DNA from: Caenorhabditis remanei
Lineage: Eukaryota; Nematoda; Chromadorea; Rhabditida; Rhabditidae
Direction: 5' to 3'
Assembly (NCBI RefSeq): GCF_010183535.1
Contig: NC_071332.1
Span: 17,856,001-17,920,000, forward strand
Length of the DNA: 64,000 nt
Position 1 is the first letter of the stretch; every line of letters starts with the position of its first letter. Under the pieces are notes generated by a model that did no database searches, was not told the origin of the DNA, and saw only the letters and a program-made list of their open reading frames with translations. Positions 1 through 11,641 of the stretch are shown piece after piece. A program made the position numbers and the translations under genes.

Positions 1-1048
1 ACTTCCACAACTTTATAGTGATGATCAAAGATCGAACGGTATACGTTCAACTCTGTTGACTCGTCGATTGGAATTGTTACACATTTTCTGAATTCTGTAT
101 AGTTGACAAAAATCATAACCCAACAACTCACCTGCCATCCAACATTGTCTTTCTGGCGTTCAGTTTCGAATCTAGAATATCAAATATGAATTTCACGGAT
201 AAACTGTGATTTGCCATCAAAATACTTCCAATCGGTCTATCGGATCTTTTCGATACTTTGCTACAGTAGTCCGCAATCTCTTCTTTCCGCATCCATGAAT
301 CAATTAGGATGAGTTCACAATTCCATTCTGATACTATTTCTGTGTTGATTCTTTCTGCGATATACCCCAGAATTCTCACTGTTACGTGCTTCGCCATTTT
401 CAGCTAAAATTATGCATGGAATTAAAGATCAGTTTTAAAACTTGCAACTTACAGTGTCTTCTCGAAGTGTAGTATCTATTTCCACATATTCAATTGGAAT
501 AATTGTTGGGAACCATGCAGTGGTTCTCTTCACATCCAAGTTTTTGATAGCAATTGGAATGCATTTCGAAATGAACTCTGGTCCGGTCTGAAAATTGTTA
601 TAGAAATGAAAAAAAAAAACTAAAAACACTCACCATCAACTCAACATTTTTGATGCGTGTCCCCTTTCTGCTTAAATTATACAATACAAATTTCTCCACT
701 GCCTGTTCGGGTCCCAAACAGGTGAGCCGATCAACATGTTTCCTGTTAGAATGGTTATTCATACGCATCTCATTTCCTTCATTCTCCGAAAATGAAAATC
801 CAAAAGAATCAAATTTCGTGATAATATGGTATTGCCCCACACCCAACAACATGACTAATTCGAGGTGATAGGGCAACATTTCTTCCATTTTTCTGATTGC
901 TGGGCACATGGCATAGAAATGTTTTCTGAAATTGGTATTTACGTCTGAAATTGGGCTTATACGTGAGAAAAACTGACCTTTTCCCAAAATTAATATACTC
1001 TAAGACAGCTTTGGAAGACTGATAAGCCAGTGGTTTGCTTCGAGACAT
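1..1048 (-). CDS. DUF3557-like tandem-family protein, copy A (3' end cut by window edge)
   Basis: Function unknown. Exons on the minus strand run 1048-978, 925-634, 587-453, 403-132 and 87 to the window edge; phases agree at every junction and each intron is GT-AG. The protein begins MSRSKPLAYQSSKAVLEY; exon 2 carries C-P-A-I-R-K-M; exon 4 carries V-S-E-W-N-C and R-P-I-G-S; exon 5 carries I-D-E-S-T-E-L-N-V-Y. There is no signal peptide or membrane segment, so it is probably intracellular. The stretch starting M-A-K-H-V-T at 397 is internal, because exon 4 opens with L-K before that Met. About a dozen C-terminal residues lie outside the window. A TTTCAG acceptor lies about a dozen bases upstream of the ATG, as in every family member, which suggests trans-splicing. 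The DUF3557 label is by eye from the K-P-L-x-Y-x-S-x-K-x-V-L start. Confidence 0.8.
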
Positions 1049-1557
1049 TTTGGAAAATCTGAAACAATGGAAGTCAGAAAAGAAAGAATAGAAAACTGAA
1101 TATAAAAAACGGAAAGTGAGCTATCACTTCAGTTCGCAGTAAGTAATGTCACGGGCAAGCCGATACTTCTCGGTCTCTCATTCCAATAGAGGTTCTCAAC
1201 ACACATTGATTGATGCCTCATTAACCGATTGCTATCTGCCAAGCCACGAATTGAGATATGCGCTCACATTCTAAAATAACGTGGGTACATCAAATAACGT
1301 GAGAACTGAAACGTTCGATAAATAATAATCGCCTGGTAAGGTTCTGACGGTGGCGTTTGAAAATAAAGTGGAGTAAATCAACAATATGCTTGTTTCTATC
1401 AGGCTATGCCGTGCGGGGCTAAGCAGATTTCTGGTTTATTTTACCGGCCCGACATTACTGTGGTTCAGAAAGAGAATAATGACGACGTGGCGTTGTAATG
1501 AGGTGGTAATGACTTAAAAGATAATTATTGGCTAATCAGGCTGTGGGAATAGGTTAA
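1049..1557. other. Upstream region of copy A, no gene seen
   Basis: Holds the T-rich leader and trans-splice acceptor of copy A, then minus-oriented family promoter sequence (about 1130-1260). The rest is AT-rich with no coding frame I can support. Confidence 0.5.
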
Positions 1558-1860
1558 TGAGGCATCATTCAATGTGTGTATAGAACCGTTTGACGTCTAT
1601 TGGAATGAGAGGAGACGGTGTCGGGGCTGCTGAGTGCACAGAGATCTCACCCATTATGTTATTTGCTTCTGGCAGACAGTGGATTGGTGACGTGGCAATC
1701 AACCAACACAGAGAACCATTGGAAGAAAATAACGAAAAATAATGTGTTTATCAATTTCAGGAAACATCTATATGCCATGTGGCCAGCAATCAAAAAACTG
1801 GAAGAAGATTTGCCTTATCACCTCGAATTGGTCGGCGTCTTCTCGTTCTTTGCCATAATG
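1558..1860 (+). pseudogene. Fragment of a DUF3557-like family gene (promoter plus part of exon 2)
   Basis: The plus strand carries the conserved family upstream block (1558-1745), including TGACGTGGCA at 1688-1697. It joins directly to the intron 1 acceptor and the first part of exon 2 (K-H-L-Y-A-M-W-P-A-I-K-K-L-E-E-D-L-P-Y-H-L-E-L-V) at about 1762-1840. Exon 1 and everything after residue 25 of exon 2 are missing. Two deletions, one upstream and one downstream of exon 2, explain it best. A mariner remnant follows within 200 bases. Confidence 0.75.
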
Positions 1861-2035
1861 ACTCTTCGTTTGACTCAAATGAAGGCGTGGGAGGAATCGA
1901 GAAAAGCGAAGAAAGCAAGAGGAACGGAGATGCGTGTCATGGCGAATCATTAATTTCTTTTTCGAATTTTCATTTTATCTGTTCATTTATTGATTCCCAT
2001 TGATGATTTTTCTGCGAGCTGAAGAAGCGATCAAG

Positions 2036-3091
2036 GCATTATTTCACTTGCATTAAGTCATTAAATTTTTGTCCAGCTAACAAGTTTCGCAATGATCTAA
2101 AATAATGATAATCAGTTAGAGGAAGGTCTGAAGAATACGGCGGGTGGGGTAGAACTTCAACTCTCTGAGCCTGTGAGAAGATGCGAGTCTTTGTAGCAGT
2201 GTATGGGCGGGCATTGTCATGCAACAAAACCAAATGATCGATTTCCGGACGAGAGGAGCGATGGAATTGGATAATTTTTTGGAGTGGTTGACAGTATAAG
2301 TCGGCTGTAATTGTGGCACGATCCGGAAGAAATTCGTTGTAAATGACACCGTTGCTGTCCCGCCAAACTGATATCATCACTTTCTTCACACGTAGTTCTC
2401 ATTTCTGGTCCGTCAAAGGTTCTTCATTATCCAAAACCGACTTATTTTTACTGTATGGTATACATAGAGAGCCCATTTCTCATTTCCCGTAACAATATAA
2501 AAAATCCAATTGAAACTACGCTTCCGACTGAGCAAAGACTGCAACAGATCACATCTGAGTTTCAACTGAACATCTGTCAGTTCATGAGGAACTACGTGTT
2601 CGTATTTTGCTGTTCCTCCAGATTCTTTCAAATGTCTGAATATTGTTGCGAACGAAGCCCCAGTATGTGAAGATACTACACGTACACTTGATCTGGGCCT
2701 TCTTTCAAGACACCGGTGATATCATCGTCTATATCTAAGCAACCGCGACCAGAACGGGACTTATCATCAATATTGTAGTCTTCTTCTTTTAAGTCTTTTA
2801 ACCAAGTTGATGCTGTCCAATAAGATATATGATGTCCTTGCCAAGGGTTTCGCTTACATTTCGATGAGTTTCCTTTGCACTCACTCCTGGTATCCTAGCA
2901 GAAAACACCTTTTTAGAGCATTGCGATCTTTGGCGAGTACTTCTGCCATGGTACGCTGTTCTAGGGACTTGCAAAGCAGGAATGTTTGTTGAGGGTAACA
3001 GTACTTGTTAATAATAAAAAAGGACAAAGTAATGTCATGGGGTGAAACCGCAGAACATTGAAAAAAGTGCAAACACTTATGAAACACCCTA
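2036..3091 (-). mobile_element. Degenerate mariner (Tc1/mariner) transposon, inactive
   Basis: Three minus-strand frames together read as a mariner transposase. The N-terminal part starts MAEVLAKDRNALKRC near 2950; a middle part includes K-E-E-D-Y-N-I-D-D-K-S-R-S-G-R; the catalytic part includes H-D-N-A-R-P-Y-T-A and P-Y-S-S-D-L-P. The family needs a DD34D triad. Here the first Asp, in T-G-D-E-K-W, reads T-G-N-E-K-W near 2482, so the enzyme is dead even apart from its frameshifts. A mariner-like end (G-G-G-T-G-T-T-T-C-A-T-A-A-G-T-G on the minus strand) lies near 3075-3091. I found no matching inverted end on the left, so that end appears lost. Confidence 0.85.
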
Positions 3092-3329
3092 ATAGAATGT
3101 TCAATTGTACTGTTAGGCCACTTACCATTCATCAATGACCACGCCTGAAAACTTATTGTGATGACTCTACTCGAAACACATGGAATATGCAAATTAGGTC
3201 AGAGGAATCATAAAAAAGTGGTGTCGGAAGACTATAAGTACTCGGGGAATCATTTTGAAATGTCATATTTTTTTGTTCCCCGTTTTAGGCGATTTTTAAA
3301 CGATTTTCAGAAAATTTCAGATTTTCAAA

Positions 3330-6300
3330 ATGCTCAAAAATTGTGAAGTGCACCCGACGACGTTATCTGAAGAGTACCCGTTCCCGGATATTCGGAAGAC
3401 GTCGAACTTTGTATTCTGGAATCGAACGAGACTCTACATTATGGTTTTGACGTGAGTCCCCCCGTGGCCTAGAATTCCAAATTTTGGATTTCTAGGCCAC
3501 CACAGAGAAATTTCAGATTGGCATGTCTTACATTCATCCAGATGAACACGTTGACATTCAATTTTACTGTTATTTGTATGGAGGATATTGTGGAGGATCA
3601 TCATAGACTCACTAATTATACAGGTAGATCTAATATTTAATTGGTGGCCGAAGACCGGGGAATAACTAGGCCACCGATTAAATTTTTTTTAAACAAAAAT
3701 TTCGAAATATCACCCAACTTTGAAATGATGCCACGCCCCCAAATCGTGTCCAAATTTTTTGAATTTTGTATAATTTTGTAGATCAAAACTAGTAGATCAT
3801 TTTTGTAGTTGACCGTTTTTTGATAGATACCGCCCATAAAAAGATGTGGGTCGCGCGGGAAATTCAAATTTCGAATTTTGTGGAACTGTAGTTTGGAGTG
3901 CGGTGGGATTGTGGTGGGACATCTGGACATTTGGGAGGTCAGACACACAGACAGACAAAAAGGTGGGCATGTGGATAAACAGAAAGACACACCAACTGCA
4001 TATCAGGGATGCGTGGAAATGAAAGTTTCGGAAATTTTTTTCCAAAATTTTGGAAATTTGTTTTTTAAAAATTTAGAATTTGCCAATTTCCGTTCCGCCC
4101 GGTATCCGAGTTTTTTTTGAGCCTCACGAAAAATTTAAAAAAAATTTTTCGAAAAATCTGAAAATAGGCTATTTTTAGCAAGGTGTCACGCCGCCCATTC
4201 TGACACCACGGCTACAAGTTTTATATCATTGCGTAGATCAAATCTAGACCTTCATTTTTGTAGTTGACATCTTTATCGTACGGACACTCCCTAGCAAGTT
4301 ATGGCCATTTTAAGTAAGCAGCCGCGGAAACTCGGAAAACAGTGGGTTGAACTTCAAAGTGCTATAACTCCTTGGGAAGAGCTCTTACAAAAAAGTTGTC
4401 AACTACAAAAATGAAGATCTAGATTAGTTCTACACACTGATATAAAACTTGTAGATGTGGTGTCAGAATGGGCAGCGTGACATCTTGCTAAAAATAGCCA
4501 ATTTTCAGATTTTCCAAAAAAAAAAAAATTTCGACTTTTTCGTGTAAAATGTAGGGTACGTTGACATCGGGACAACAGGATACACAAATAGACACCATCC
4601 GACTACAATGGGCTACTGTAACCTACTGTACCCCTGGTAGCTACAGCACCCTAATACCGTACACCCCTAACCAATTCCACTTCCAGACACCCACTGGTTC
4701 GAGCGAAACACGGAAAAGTCTTTGCTTTTCTCGGGCGCCGCGATCGGAGGTCTCATCGGACTCATCCCGTCAGTCCCACTCATCAGCTCCCTCGGTCTCC
4801 GTAACGTACAAACCATCTCTGGCCTCATCTCAGCCGCCGGCGCAATCCTCTTCCCCCTCGCCGTCACCATCGGATTCTCCGCATCTCTTATCTGTCGCGT
4901 CCTCCAAGGCGTCGGCTCCGCCATCATGTTCACCACAGTCGGCGTGGTGCCAGGTGTGTGGGCGCCGAGTCGAGAAGCCAACACGTTTATGGCGATACTG
5001 TCGTGTGCACTACAACTGAGTAATATCATTTGTATGCCTGTGTCCGGGTTACTTTGTGAGTCGGTGCTCGGATGGAGATCCATTTATTATCTGTTTGGAG
5101 CACTCACTCTTGTGGTTTATGGATTGTTTTGGTTCACTTATACAGATGATCCAAAGTTGCATAGGTGAGTTGTTTTTTCAAATTTGAAAGGGTTACTGTA
5201 GTCGTGAGACCGTTTTGACAAAACTAGGTTACTGTATTTAGTATTGACTCATTGTTTCTGATGATAGTAGTTCTAGAAGTCTGTGTGATCACTGTAGTTG
5301 CGGGTTACTGTAGTGAGCAAGTATATACGTAAATTGCGAAATATAGGTTACTGTAGCTCGGGTTACTGTAGCCTCCGTAGGAATACTGCGGTACGATATC
5401 CGAGGCCCCGCCCTTTACCCAATCCTGCGGCACACTTTCTCATTTGGGGGCGGAGCGTAAATACACAAATACATTTAAAAAAAGACAAAAAAGCTAAAAT
5501 AAATGTTAAACAGACGCCGTGATGTGTTATTGAGACTCACAAAACATTTCGAAAAATTTTTTTCCAAAAATCTGAAAATTGGTGATTTTCAACAAGAAGC
5601 CACGCCGCCCATTCTTACACCACGTCTACAAATTTTATATCAATCTGTAGATCAAATCTAGATCTCCATTTTTGTAGTTGACAACTTTTTTGTACGGGCG
5701 CTCCCTTTAAAGTTATGGTTGTTCGAAGTGAGCAGACTGCAAGTGCTTTCAGGGACTGGGCTCAACTTCAAAGCAATATAACTCCTCGTAGAGCTCCTAC
5801 AAAAAAGTTGTCAACTACTAAATTGAAGTTCTAGATTTTTTCTACAAAATGATATAAAATGTGGAGTGCGTGGACATCGGGACAGTGAGATACACAGACA
5901 GACAGACACTCTCCGACTACAATGGAGCGTGTTCACATTTGCATACATTGACCGTTTGCATAAGGCGATTAACTTTTTTCGGTATCAAAATATCACCCTA
6001 ACAAAACACAAATTTCCAGAAACGTCTCGCAAAAAGAACTCGGCAAAATCTCTACCGGAAAAATCGAGAAAATCAAAGAATCTGTACCCTACCTGGCCGT
6101 CTGCACAGATCCTACCGTAATCATCACATGGGTGTCTTGTTTTGGCGGGAATATGGGATTCTTCGTCTTATCACTATACGGACCGACTTATCTCAGAGAG
6201 ATTCTAAAATTCGACGTCAGGGAGACTGGATTTCTGTCGGCGCTTCCATTCATACTATCGGCTATAATCAAGTTCGCAGCGGGGCAGGTTTCCGATAAGC

Positions 6301-7245
6301 TCACGTTTTTGTCGGAGAAGGTGGGTGGATGAAAATAGTATGGTTAGAAATCTGAAGACGTGAGGATTCTGGATCTGTTTTCAGAATTTTCAGAAATTGA
6401 AAATTCACTGAGTTACAAAGCTTTTTCTTACTTGAGACAATTTACAGCCTTGTAACTCCGTTCAATTTCACTTTTCTGAAATTTTGAAACCAGAGTCAGA
6501 ATCGTCCCGTTTTCAGCTATCCAGACATACTAAAATAAATTGAATTTGTATTTTCAGAAAGGTGGAGACGTGAGGATTCTGAATCGGTTTTCAAAATTCT
6601 TGTAGCTTATAAACTGACCGAGATACGATGACGTGTAACTCGGTTCGATTTCACTTTTTTGAAAATCTGAAACCAGATTCAGAATCCTTATGTTTTCAGC
6701 AATCTATTTATGCCCAGATTATCTGAAAATAAGTTAAAATTCCAGGCCCGTTTTGTCTTCTTCGCCGCAACCTCTCAAATCGGATTCGCCGCCGGGTTAG
6801 TCGTGATGGCATTCACCTCAAGCCGCCTCGTTGCTCAAATCGCATTCAACTTCGCTATTGTATCCTCCGGTTTGAATATTATGGGAGTCATCAAGTGCAT
6901 TCAGTTGGTAGGTCCCTGATGTCGGATCCTAGGCCACCAATTCTCTTCCAGCGCTGCCTGCAACACGTGCACTTTGCCATAGCAGTCATCTCATTTACAG
7001 CGTATGTTGTACAGTTTTTAGCGCCGATTATTGTTAGTATTATCTGTCCGGATAACACTCCTGAGCAGGTAGGTCATCGGGTTTTCTTGGTTACTCATCA
7101 AGATTTGTATTTCCAGTGGACAATCCTGTTTCTGTTTATCACTGGAATCATCATTGTCTGTAACGCTGGATTTCCATTTATTACGAAGTCGGAAGCAGCG
7201 GATTACACGAAGCCGAGGAATGTGAAAGTTGAAAACGTGCTCTAA
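3330..7245 (+). CDS. SLC17-type major facilitator superfamily transporter, paralogue 1
   Basis: Likely a 12-TM anion or phosphate co-transporter in the plasma or vesicle membrane; substrate unknown. Seven exons keep phase: 3330-3451, 3517-3623, 4687-5164, 6020-6320, 6746-6907, 6952-7068 and 7117-7245, giving 471 aa, the usual SLC17 length. Visible hallmarks are N-R-T-R in the first TM region, G-V-V-P-G-V-W-A-P, G-W-R-S-I-Y-Y-L-F-G before W-F-T-Y-T-D-D-P, and Y-G-P-T-Y-L-R-E-I-L with G-F-L-S-A-L-P in the second half. The protein ends with a short cytosolic tail containing S-E-A-A-D-Y-T-K-P. AATAAA lies near 7425. Introns 2 and 3 are long because each contains a foldback repeat. It is a paralogue of the gene at 37416-39014, which lacks intron 2. 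Confidence 0.9.
4128..4525. repeat. Foldback (palindromic) repeat in SLC17 intron
   Basis: The two halves are imperfect inverted copies: 'aggtgtcacgccgcccattc' near 4180-4200 pairs with 'gaatgggcagcgtgacatc' near 4466-4484, and 'tcatttttgtagttgaca' pairs with 'gttgtcaactacaaaaatga' inside. The structure is non-autonomous and has no coding capacity. Confidence 0.8.
5195..5375. repeat. Cluster of GGTTACTGTAG words
   Basis: The word (G)GGTTACTGTAG occurs five or more times within 180 bases of the third SLC17 intron. It recurs singly elsewhere in the window (for example near 42309, 47580 and 53066). It is a dispersed low-copy motif of unknown role. Confidence 0.6.
5550..5865. repeat. Second foldback repeat of the same family in SLC17 intron
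   Basis: It carries the same 'ccacgccgcccattc', 'ttttgtagttgacaac' and inverted 'aaaaaagttgtcaactac' modules as the element at 4128-4525, with the arms more diverged. Confidence 0.7.
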
Positions 7246-7489
7246 TAAAGAGCTATTACATTCAAGAAGATCTCTTCTTGCTACATATTTTACTCATTTT
7301 TCCATAAGATGTCTGCACTTTTATCCTTTTTTTGTTAGTTTGAACATAAACGTTTTGAAAAATGTTATAATTGAAAAGAGACACTATCAAAGTGTTCGGA
7401 GACTAAATTGAGATTTATTTTGAAATAAAACCTTCTGCCTTTTTTTGTGAATCCTGCGGTCATCAATTTTTGGTATTTTTCTTCAATTC

Positions 7490-7830
7490 GGGAACATGGT
7501 CCCTCAACAGACATTGAACAATTCCACGGCCTCAGTAGACGTGCCACGTCACTAATCTCGGTATACGCACACACACGTAGAACCTGCTCTCCGAGAATCG
7601 AACAGTCCATCTGCAACGTCATCATTTCTCGACGTCTCCATCATAGTCAGCCTCAGTAGACAATAGCTACTTACCACGTCACTAATCTCGGTTCACGCGC
7701 AAGGTTTCCCAGACTCAAAGTGTCCGTTTGCCACGTCATATCTGGGAATCTCCTAGGCCTACAGGTCATCCCTCAAACAATGAATACAGCAGCTGCGCCG
7801 ACAAAAAAAACCTGACAATAATCAAAACGG
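7490..7830. repeat. Family 3' flanking repeat module rich in CCACGTCA
   Basis: Non-coding block with repeated 'taccacgtcactaatctcgg'-type words, TTTGCCACGTCATA and CTAGGCCT. Related blocks lie at about 12235-12440, 14160-14520, 21775-22215, 28565-28925 and, inverted, at 25490-25610 and 30600-30960, nearly always at the 3' side of a DUF3557-like copy. Confidence 0.65.
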
Positions 7831-7939
7831 TTTCTATAGAGCAATAATTTATGGGGTTCACAATCCAGTAAAAAACAACATTATGATTAAAAGAAATACA
7901 GAGATGGTGAAAATGAGAATATCAAACAACTTGATCGAT

Positions 7940-8068
7940 ATGTGTTGTGAACGACTTATTTTTTGTACTTTTCGTAGTAAGCAATATTGAGAGGAAGATA
8001 CTTCTTGGTTGACCAATAATTTTATTTCCAGTACAGACCGTGCATCATGGAAAAATGCAAAAAAACTT
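7940..8068. mobile_element. 129-bp insertion at the 3' end of copy B with CGAT duplication
   Basis: In other copies the sequence runs CTTGATCGATTGCAGTCCC without a break. Here CGAT is present on both sides (7936-7939 and 8069-8072) of 129 foreign bases. The insert replaces the normal family C-terminus, supplies a new stop for copy B and contains a minus-strand AATAAA. One minus-strand frame of it reads like a protein C-terminus rich in Tyr and Lys. The source is unknown. Confidence 0.65.
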
Positions 8069-9130
8069 CGATTGCAGTCCCTTTCGCACAGACTTCCACA
8101 ACGACAAAGTAATGATCATCGGTAGAACAGTACACGTTCAATTCAGTGGACTCGTCGATTGAAATTGTTGCACATTCTCTGAATTCTATATGACTGACAG
8201 AAATCATTACCCAACTACTCACCTGCCATTCAACATTGTCTTTCTGGCATTCATTTTTGAATAAAGAATATCATGTACGAATTTCACGGGTAAACTGTGT
8301 CTTGCCATCAATCTACTTCCAATCGGCCTATTGGTTCTTTTCGATACTTTGTTACAGTAGTAAGCAATCACTTCACTTTGCATCGGTGAATCAATTTTGA
8401 TGGATTCACAATTCCATTCTGATACTATTTCTGCGTTGATTCTGGTTGCGACATATACCGGAATTCTCACTGTCACATGTTTTGGTATTTTCAGCTGAAA
8501 TAACTGGAAATTAATATAATTTCAAAACTTTAAACTTACAGCGTCCTCTCGAAGTGTTGTATCTACTTCTACATTTTCAATTGGAATATTTGTTGGGAAC
8601 CATGCATCGGTTTTGAACACAGTCATGTTTTTGATAGCAATTGGAATGCATTTCGAAATGAACTCTGGTGCTTTCTGAAAATTTTCATAAATTAACATGA
8701 AGAAAAAACGAGACACACTCACATTCAACTCAACATTTTTGATGCGTGTCCCCTCTCTGTTTAAGTTATACAAAAAAAATTTCTCCACTGCCTGCTCGGG
8801 TCCTAAACAGGTGAACTGGTCAACAAATTTCCTTTTCGAATGGTTATTCATACGTATCTGATTTCCTTCATTATCCCAGAAGGAAAATCCAAAAGAATCA
8901 ATTCCCGTGATAATATGATCTTGCGCCATACTCCACAGGCTGACTAGTTCGAGGTGATAAGGCAAAATTTCTTCCATTTTTCTGATTGCTGGGCACATGG
9001 CATAGAAATGTTTTCTGAAATAGGTGTTTACAACTGAAAATGGGCAATAAAAAACTGACCTCTTTTCAAAACTGATATACTCTAGGACTGCTTTGGCAGA
9101 CTGATAAGCCAGTGGTTTGCTTCGAAACAT
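8022..9130 (-). CDS. DUF3557-like tandem-family protein, copy B
   Basis: It has the same five-exon plan as copy A and starts at 9130 (MFRSKPLAYQSAKAVLEY). Exon 1 ends F-E-K-R; exon 2 begins K-H-F-Y-A-M-C-P-A-I-R-K-M; exon 4 begins L-K-I-P-K-H-V. The final exon starts after an AATTCAG acceptor near 8180. The C-terminus is altered. Instead of the family ending G-T-A-I-D-Q-V-V it runs G-T-A-I-E-V-F-L-H-F and stops at 8022, because of the 129-bp insertion. All other junctions look usable, so it may be expressed with a changed tail. It forms a head-to-head pair with the broken copy at 9975. Confidence 0.75.
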
Positions 9131-9974
9131 CTCGGAAAATCTGGAACAGTGAAGTCAGAAAAGAAAAAATAGAAAACAGAATAGAAAAAAACAAAAGAGA
9201 GCTTCAGTTCTCAGCAAGTAATTTTACGGACAAGATCTTTGCGGGCTCGACAGTCCGTCGCCTACCAATAAAACGAAGAAGAACCTTCAACAAACATAAA
9301 ATATTCACACAGCCTTATTATCCAATGATCATCTGTGATGGTTGAGTCATTACCACCTCATTACCACGTCTCATCGCCATCATTAATATTTATCTAAACC
9401 GCAGTAGAGTCGGGCCGTTGAAAATCGGGCCGTCGAAATTCGGGGCGTTGAAGCCAATTAGAAATGTTAGAAATGAGAAATAAGTCTATTGTTGATTTTT
9501 TTTCTCCTAATTTCATTCACTTGGAAAAAAGTGACAAGGCATGATCTAATTTCGAACAGCCATGTTAAACATGTATTTTTCATCGCAATTGTTATGCATG
9601 CACGTTTTTTGAGAATGAATGTGTGCGCATTTGCTTAGCAGATAGCAAGCGGTTAATGAGAAATCAATCAATGTGTTTTGAGAACCTCTATTTGGATGAG
9701 AGACCGAGAAGTGACGGTGTCGGGGCTGCTGAGTCTACATATATCTCACCTATTTCGTTATTTGCTTCTGGCAGACAGTGGGTTGGTGACGTGGCAACCA
9801 ACCAACACAGAGGTTTACTGCAAAGAAACAACGAGAATTAATGTAGTAGGCGATGTACTGCCAAGACCGCTTGTCCGCCCCATTATTTGCTGAGAACTGA
9901 AGTGACAGCTCTCTTTCAGTTTTTTCTATTCTGTTTTTTATTATTTCTTTACTGACTGTTCCAGATTTTTCAAA
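9131..9974. promoter_or_regulatory. Shared intergenic region of divergent pair B/C
   Basis: About 840 bases, collinear with the intergenic regions at 15707-20165 (minus the retrotransposon) and 23413-24236. Shared landmarks are the 'acggacaagat' and 'gggctcgacagtc' words near 9230-9255, 'ttaccacctcattaccacgtc' near 9350, 'gaaccg'/'gtagagtcggg' near 9400, and TGACGTGGCA at 9787-9796. It probably contains both promoters. Confidence 0.6.
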
Positions 9975-10340
9975 ATGCCTTGAAGCAAACCACTGGCTTA
10001 TCAGTCTGCCAAAGCAGTCCTAGAGTATATCAGTTTTGGGAAGAGGTCAGTTTTTTATTGCCCAATTTCAGTTGTAAATATCTATTTCAAAAAACATCTC
10101 TATGCCACATGCCCAGCAATCAGAAAAATGGAAGAAATTTTGCCCTATCACCTCGTTAGTCAAGCTGGAATGTATGGCAATATCATGATGGTGATTGATT
10201 CCTTTGGATTTAGATTTTGGAAGCATGAGAGAAATAAGATGCTTATAAATAACTTTTCGACAATAAAACGTGCTTATCGCCTTACCCGTTTAGGACCCGA
10301 GCAGGCAGCGGAGAAGTTTGTATTGTATAATTTAAGCAGA
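9975..10340 (+). pseudogene. DUF3557-like copy C, nonsense-mutated and truncated
   Basis: The leader and trans-splice acceptor are intact, but codon 3 is TGA (ATG-CCT-TGA at 9975-9983; CGA in intact copies). Exon 2 is present (A-T-C-P-A-I-R-K-M-E-E-I-L-P-Y-H-L) to L-S-R and then the homology stops at about 10340, followed by unrelated sequence. Exons 3 to 5 are absent. It is paired divergently with copy B. Confidence 0.85.
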
Positions 10341-11010
10341 GCGCAGTTGAACGACGCGTGTCGTGCTGATACTTTTGTTAAGAACAAGACATTAAAAAAA
10401 AAAGGTTCGACGTGTCAATTATAGTTTTGAACGCATCGAAGGATATTTTGACCAGGAAGCAAATAGAGAATTCCCGCAATGTTTTAATTCGGAGTTAAAA
10501 TCGTGACTTCGAGTTTGTTGATTTTGGTACGACCTGAAACATTCGTTTTTAAAAAGTGATTTGGAATATTTTGAAATTAGAATATACTACTAGTTATGAC
10601 AAAGTCTCGAAAGTGACTCAATGAGTTTTTTGGTAAAGAATTTACTGGTGAGATGCTGAATATAAGCAGAATAAAAGGAATAACGATCATCAACAAAAAT
10701 CTTGTCATCCCTAAGCATAACTCTAACTTTTCCGCAATCCACACTAATTTTGTGTTCCAGTTTGAGTTATCCAATAGATAATTTATAAAGTAGTCGTCCA
10801 TACCGCATTTCACAAGTGGAATATTAAAAGCAACAATTCTAAATGAGGAGAAAATCAAAATGTTAATTGTCAAAAAGATAGTTAAAATAGCTCGGGATAC
10901 TCTCGCTGCAACTTTATGACTCCAACTCAACACGTTTTTAAATGAGAGGATTTGAATAAAGGACATTGAAATCAGAAGCCATGAGGCAATTGGTATACAA
11001 ACTGCATGTA

Positions 11011-11641
11011 TGTACTCAGAACATCTGAGTACCTTCCTCCTCTAATCGTTCACGTCATTCACTGGGGGAAAGAGAGACGGTCCCAACACATAAGGGACCC
11101 TCTCTCCCCCTCTCTCTGAATGACCTCTGTCTCGTGACTCTCAAAGAGTCAACACTATTTCCCCCCAACACCTTCAAATGTTGAAGAAGAGAGAACTCTC
11201 TTAGCTCCTGGCTAACACTCTCTCTTCTTCTGTCTTTCTCTCCTCCTCTCAATCTATCATGAGACAGTCTGGCCACGCCCCTTGGGGGCGAGTGCGAGAT
11301 TGTTTCATTCTTTCCTACCATTCTCCACCAGAAGCTGGTATCAAAAGCTTCTCCCCTTTTTTCTCCCCTTTTCTCCCCTTTTCTCCCCTTTTCCCCTTTT
11401 TTTTCCTCACCTTCCAATCTCTAGGAAACTTCATCAAGAAGTTTCCTCTCCATATCTTTAAATTGGTAAGCTTCCCAAGAAGCTTACATCTCAATTGTTC
11501 AATCCTTGTTTATTTTAACTTAGATCTCTTTATTGTTATAATAAACGGTTTAATTACCCAAGTTTGAGGTATCGAGTCATACTAGGTTTCACTACAAAGT
11601 GTTTCCAGTCAGTGCGAGCCCCCAGAACCCCATTCGTCACA
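11011..11641 (+). mobile_element. Solo LTR (631 bp) with 5-bp target duplication
   Basis: It begins TGTACTCAG and ends TTCGTCACA (TG...CA ends). ATGTA flanks both sides, at 11006-11010 and 11642-11646. An AATAAA near 11541 fits a plus-strand LTR polyadenylation site. No internal retroelement sequence remains, so this is a recombination product. It contains a CT-rich tandem repeat. Confidence 0.85.
11350..11402. repeat. Tandem (CTCCCCTTTT)n repeat
   Basis: Four or five copies of a roughly 10-bp pyrimidine unit in a row, inside the solo LTR. Confidence 0.9.

Noticed and set aside
128..397. Separate 89-aa genes starting M-A-K-H-V-T (also near 12712, 14784, 20818, 24880, 27972, 29787)
   Set aside because: They are exon 4 of the five-exon family gene. 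Each is preceded by an in-phase acceptor and L-K, and the Met is lost in copy M.
11055..11417. 120-aa Glu/Arg-rich minus frame
   Set aside because: Product of the CT-rich tandem repeat in the solo LTR.
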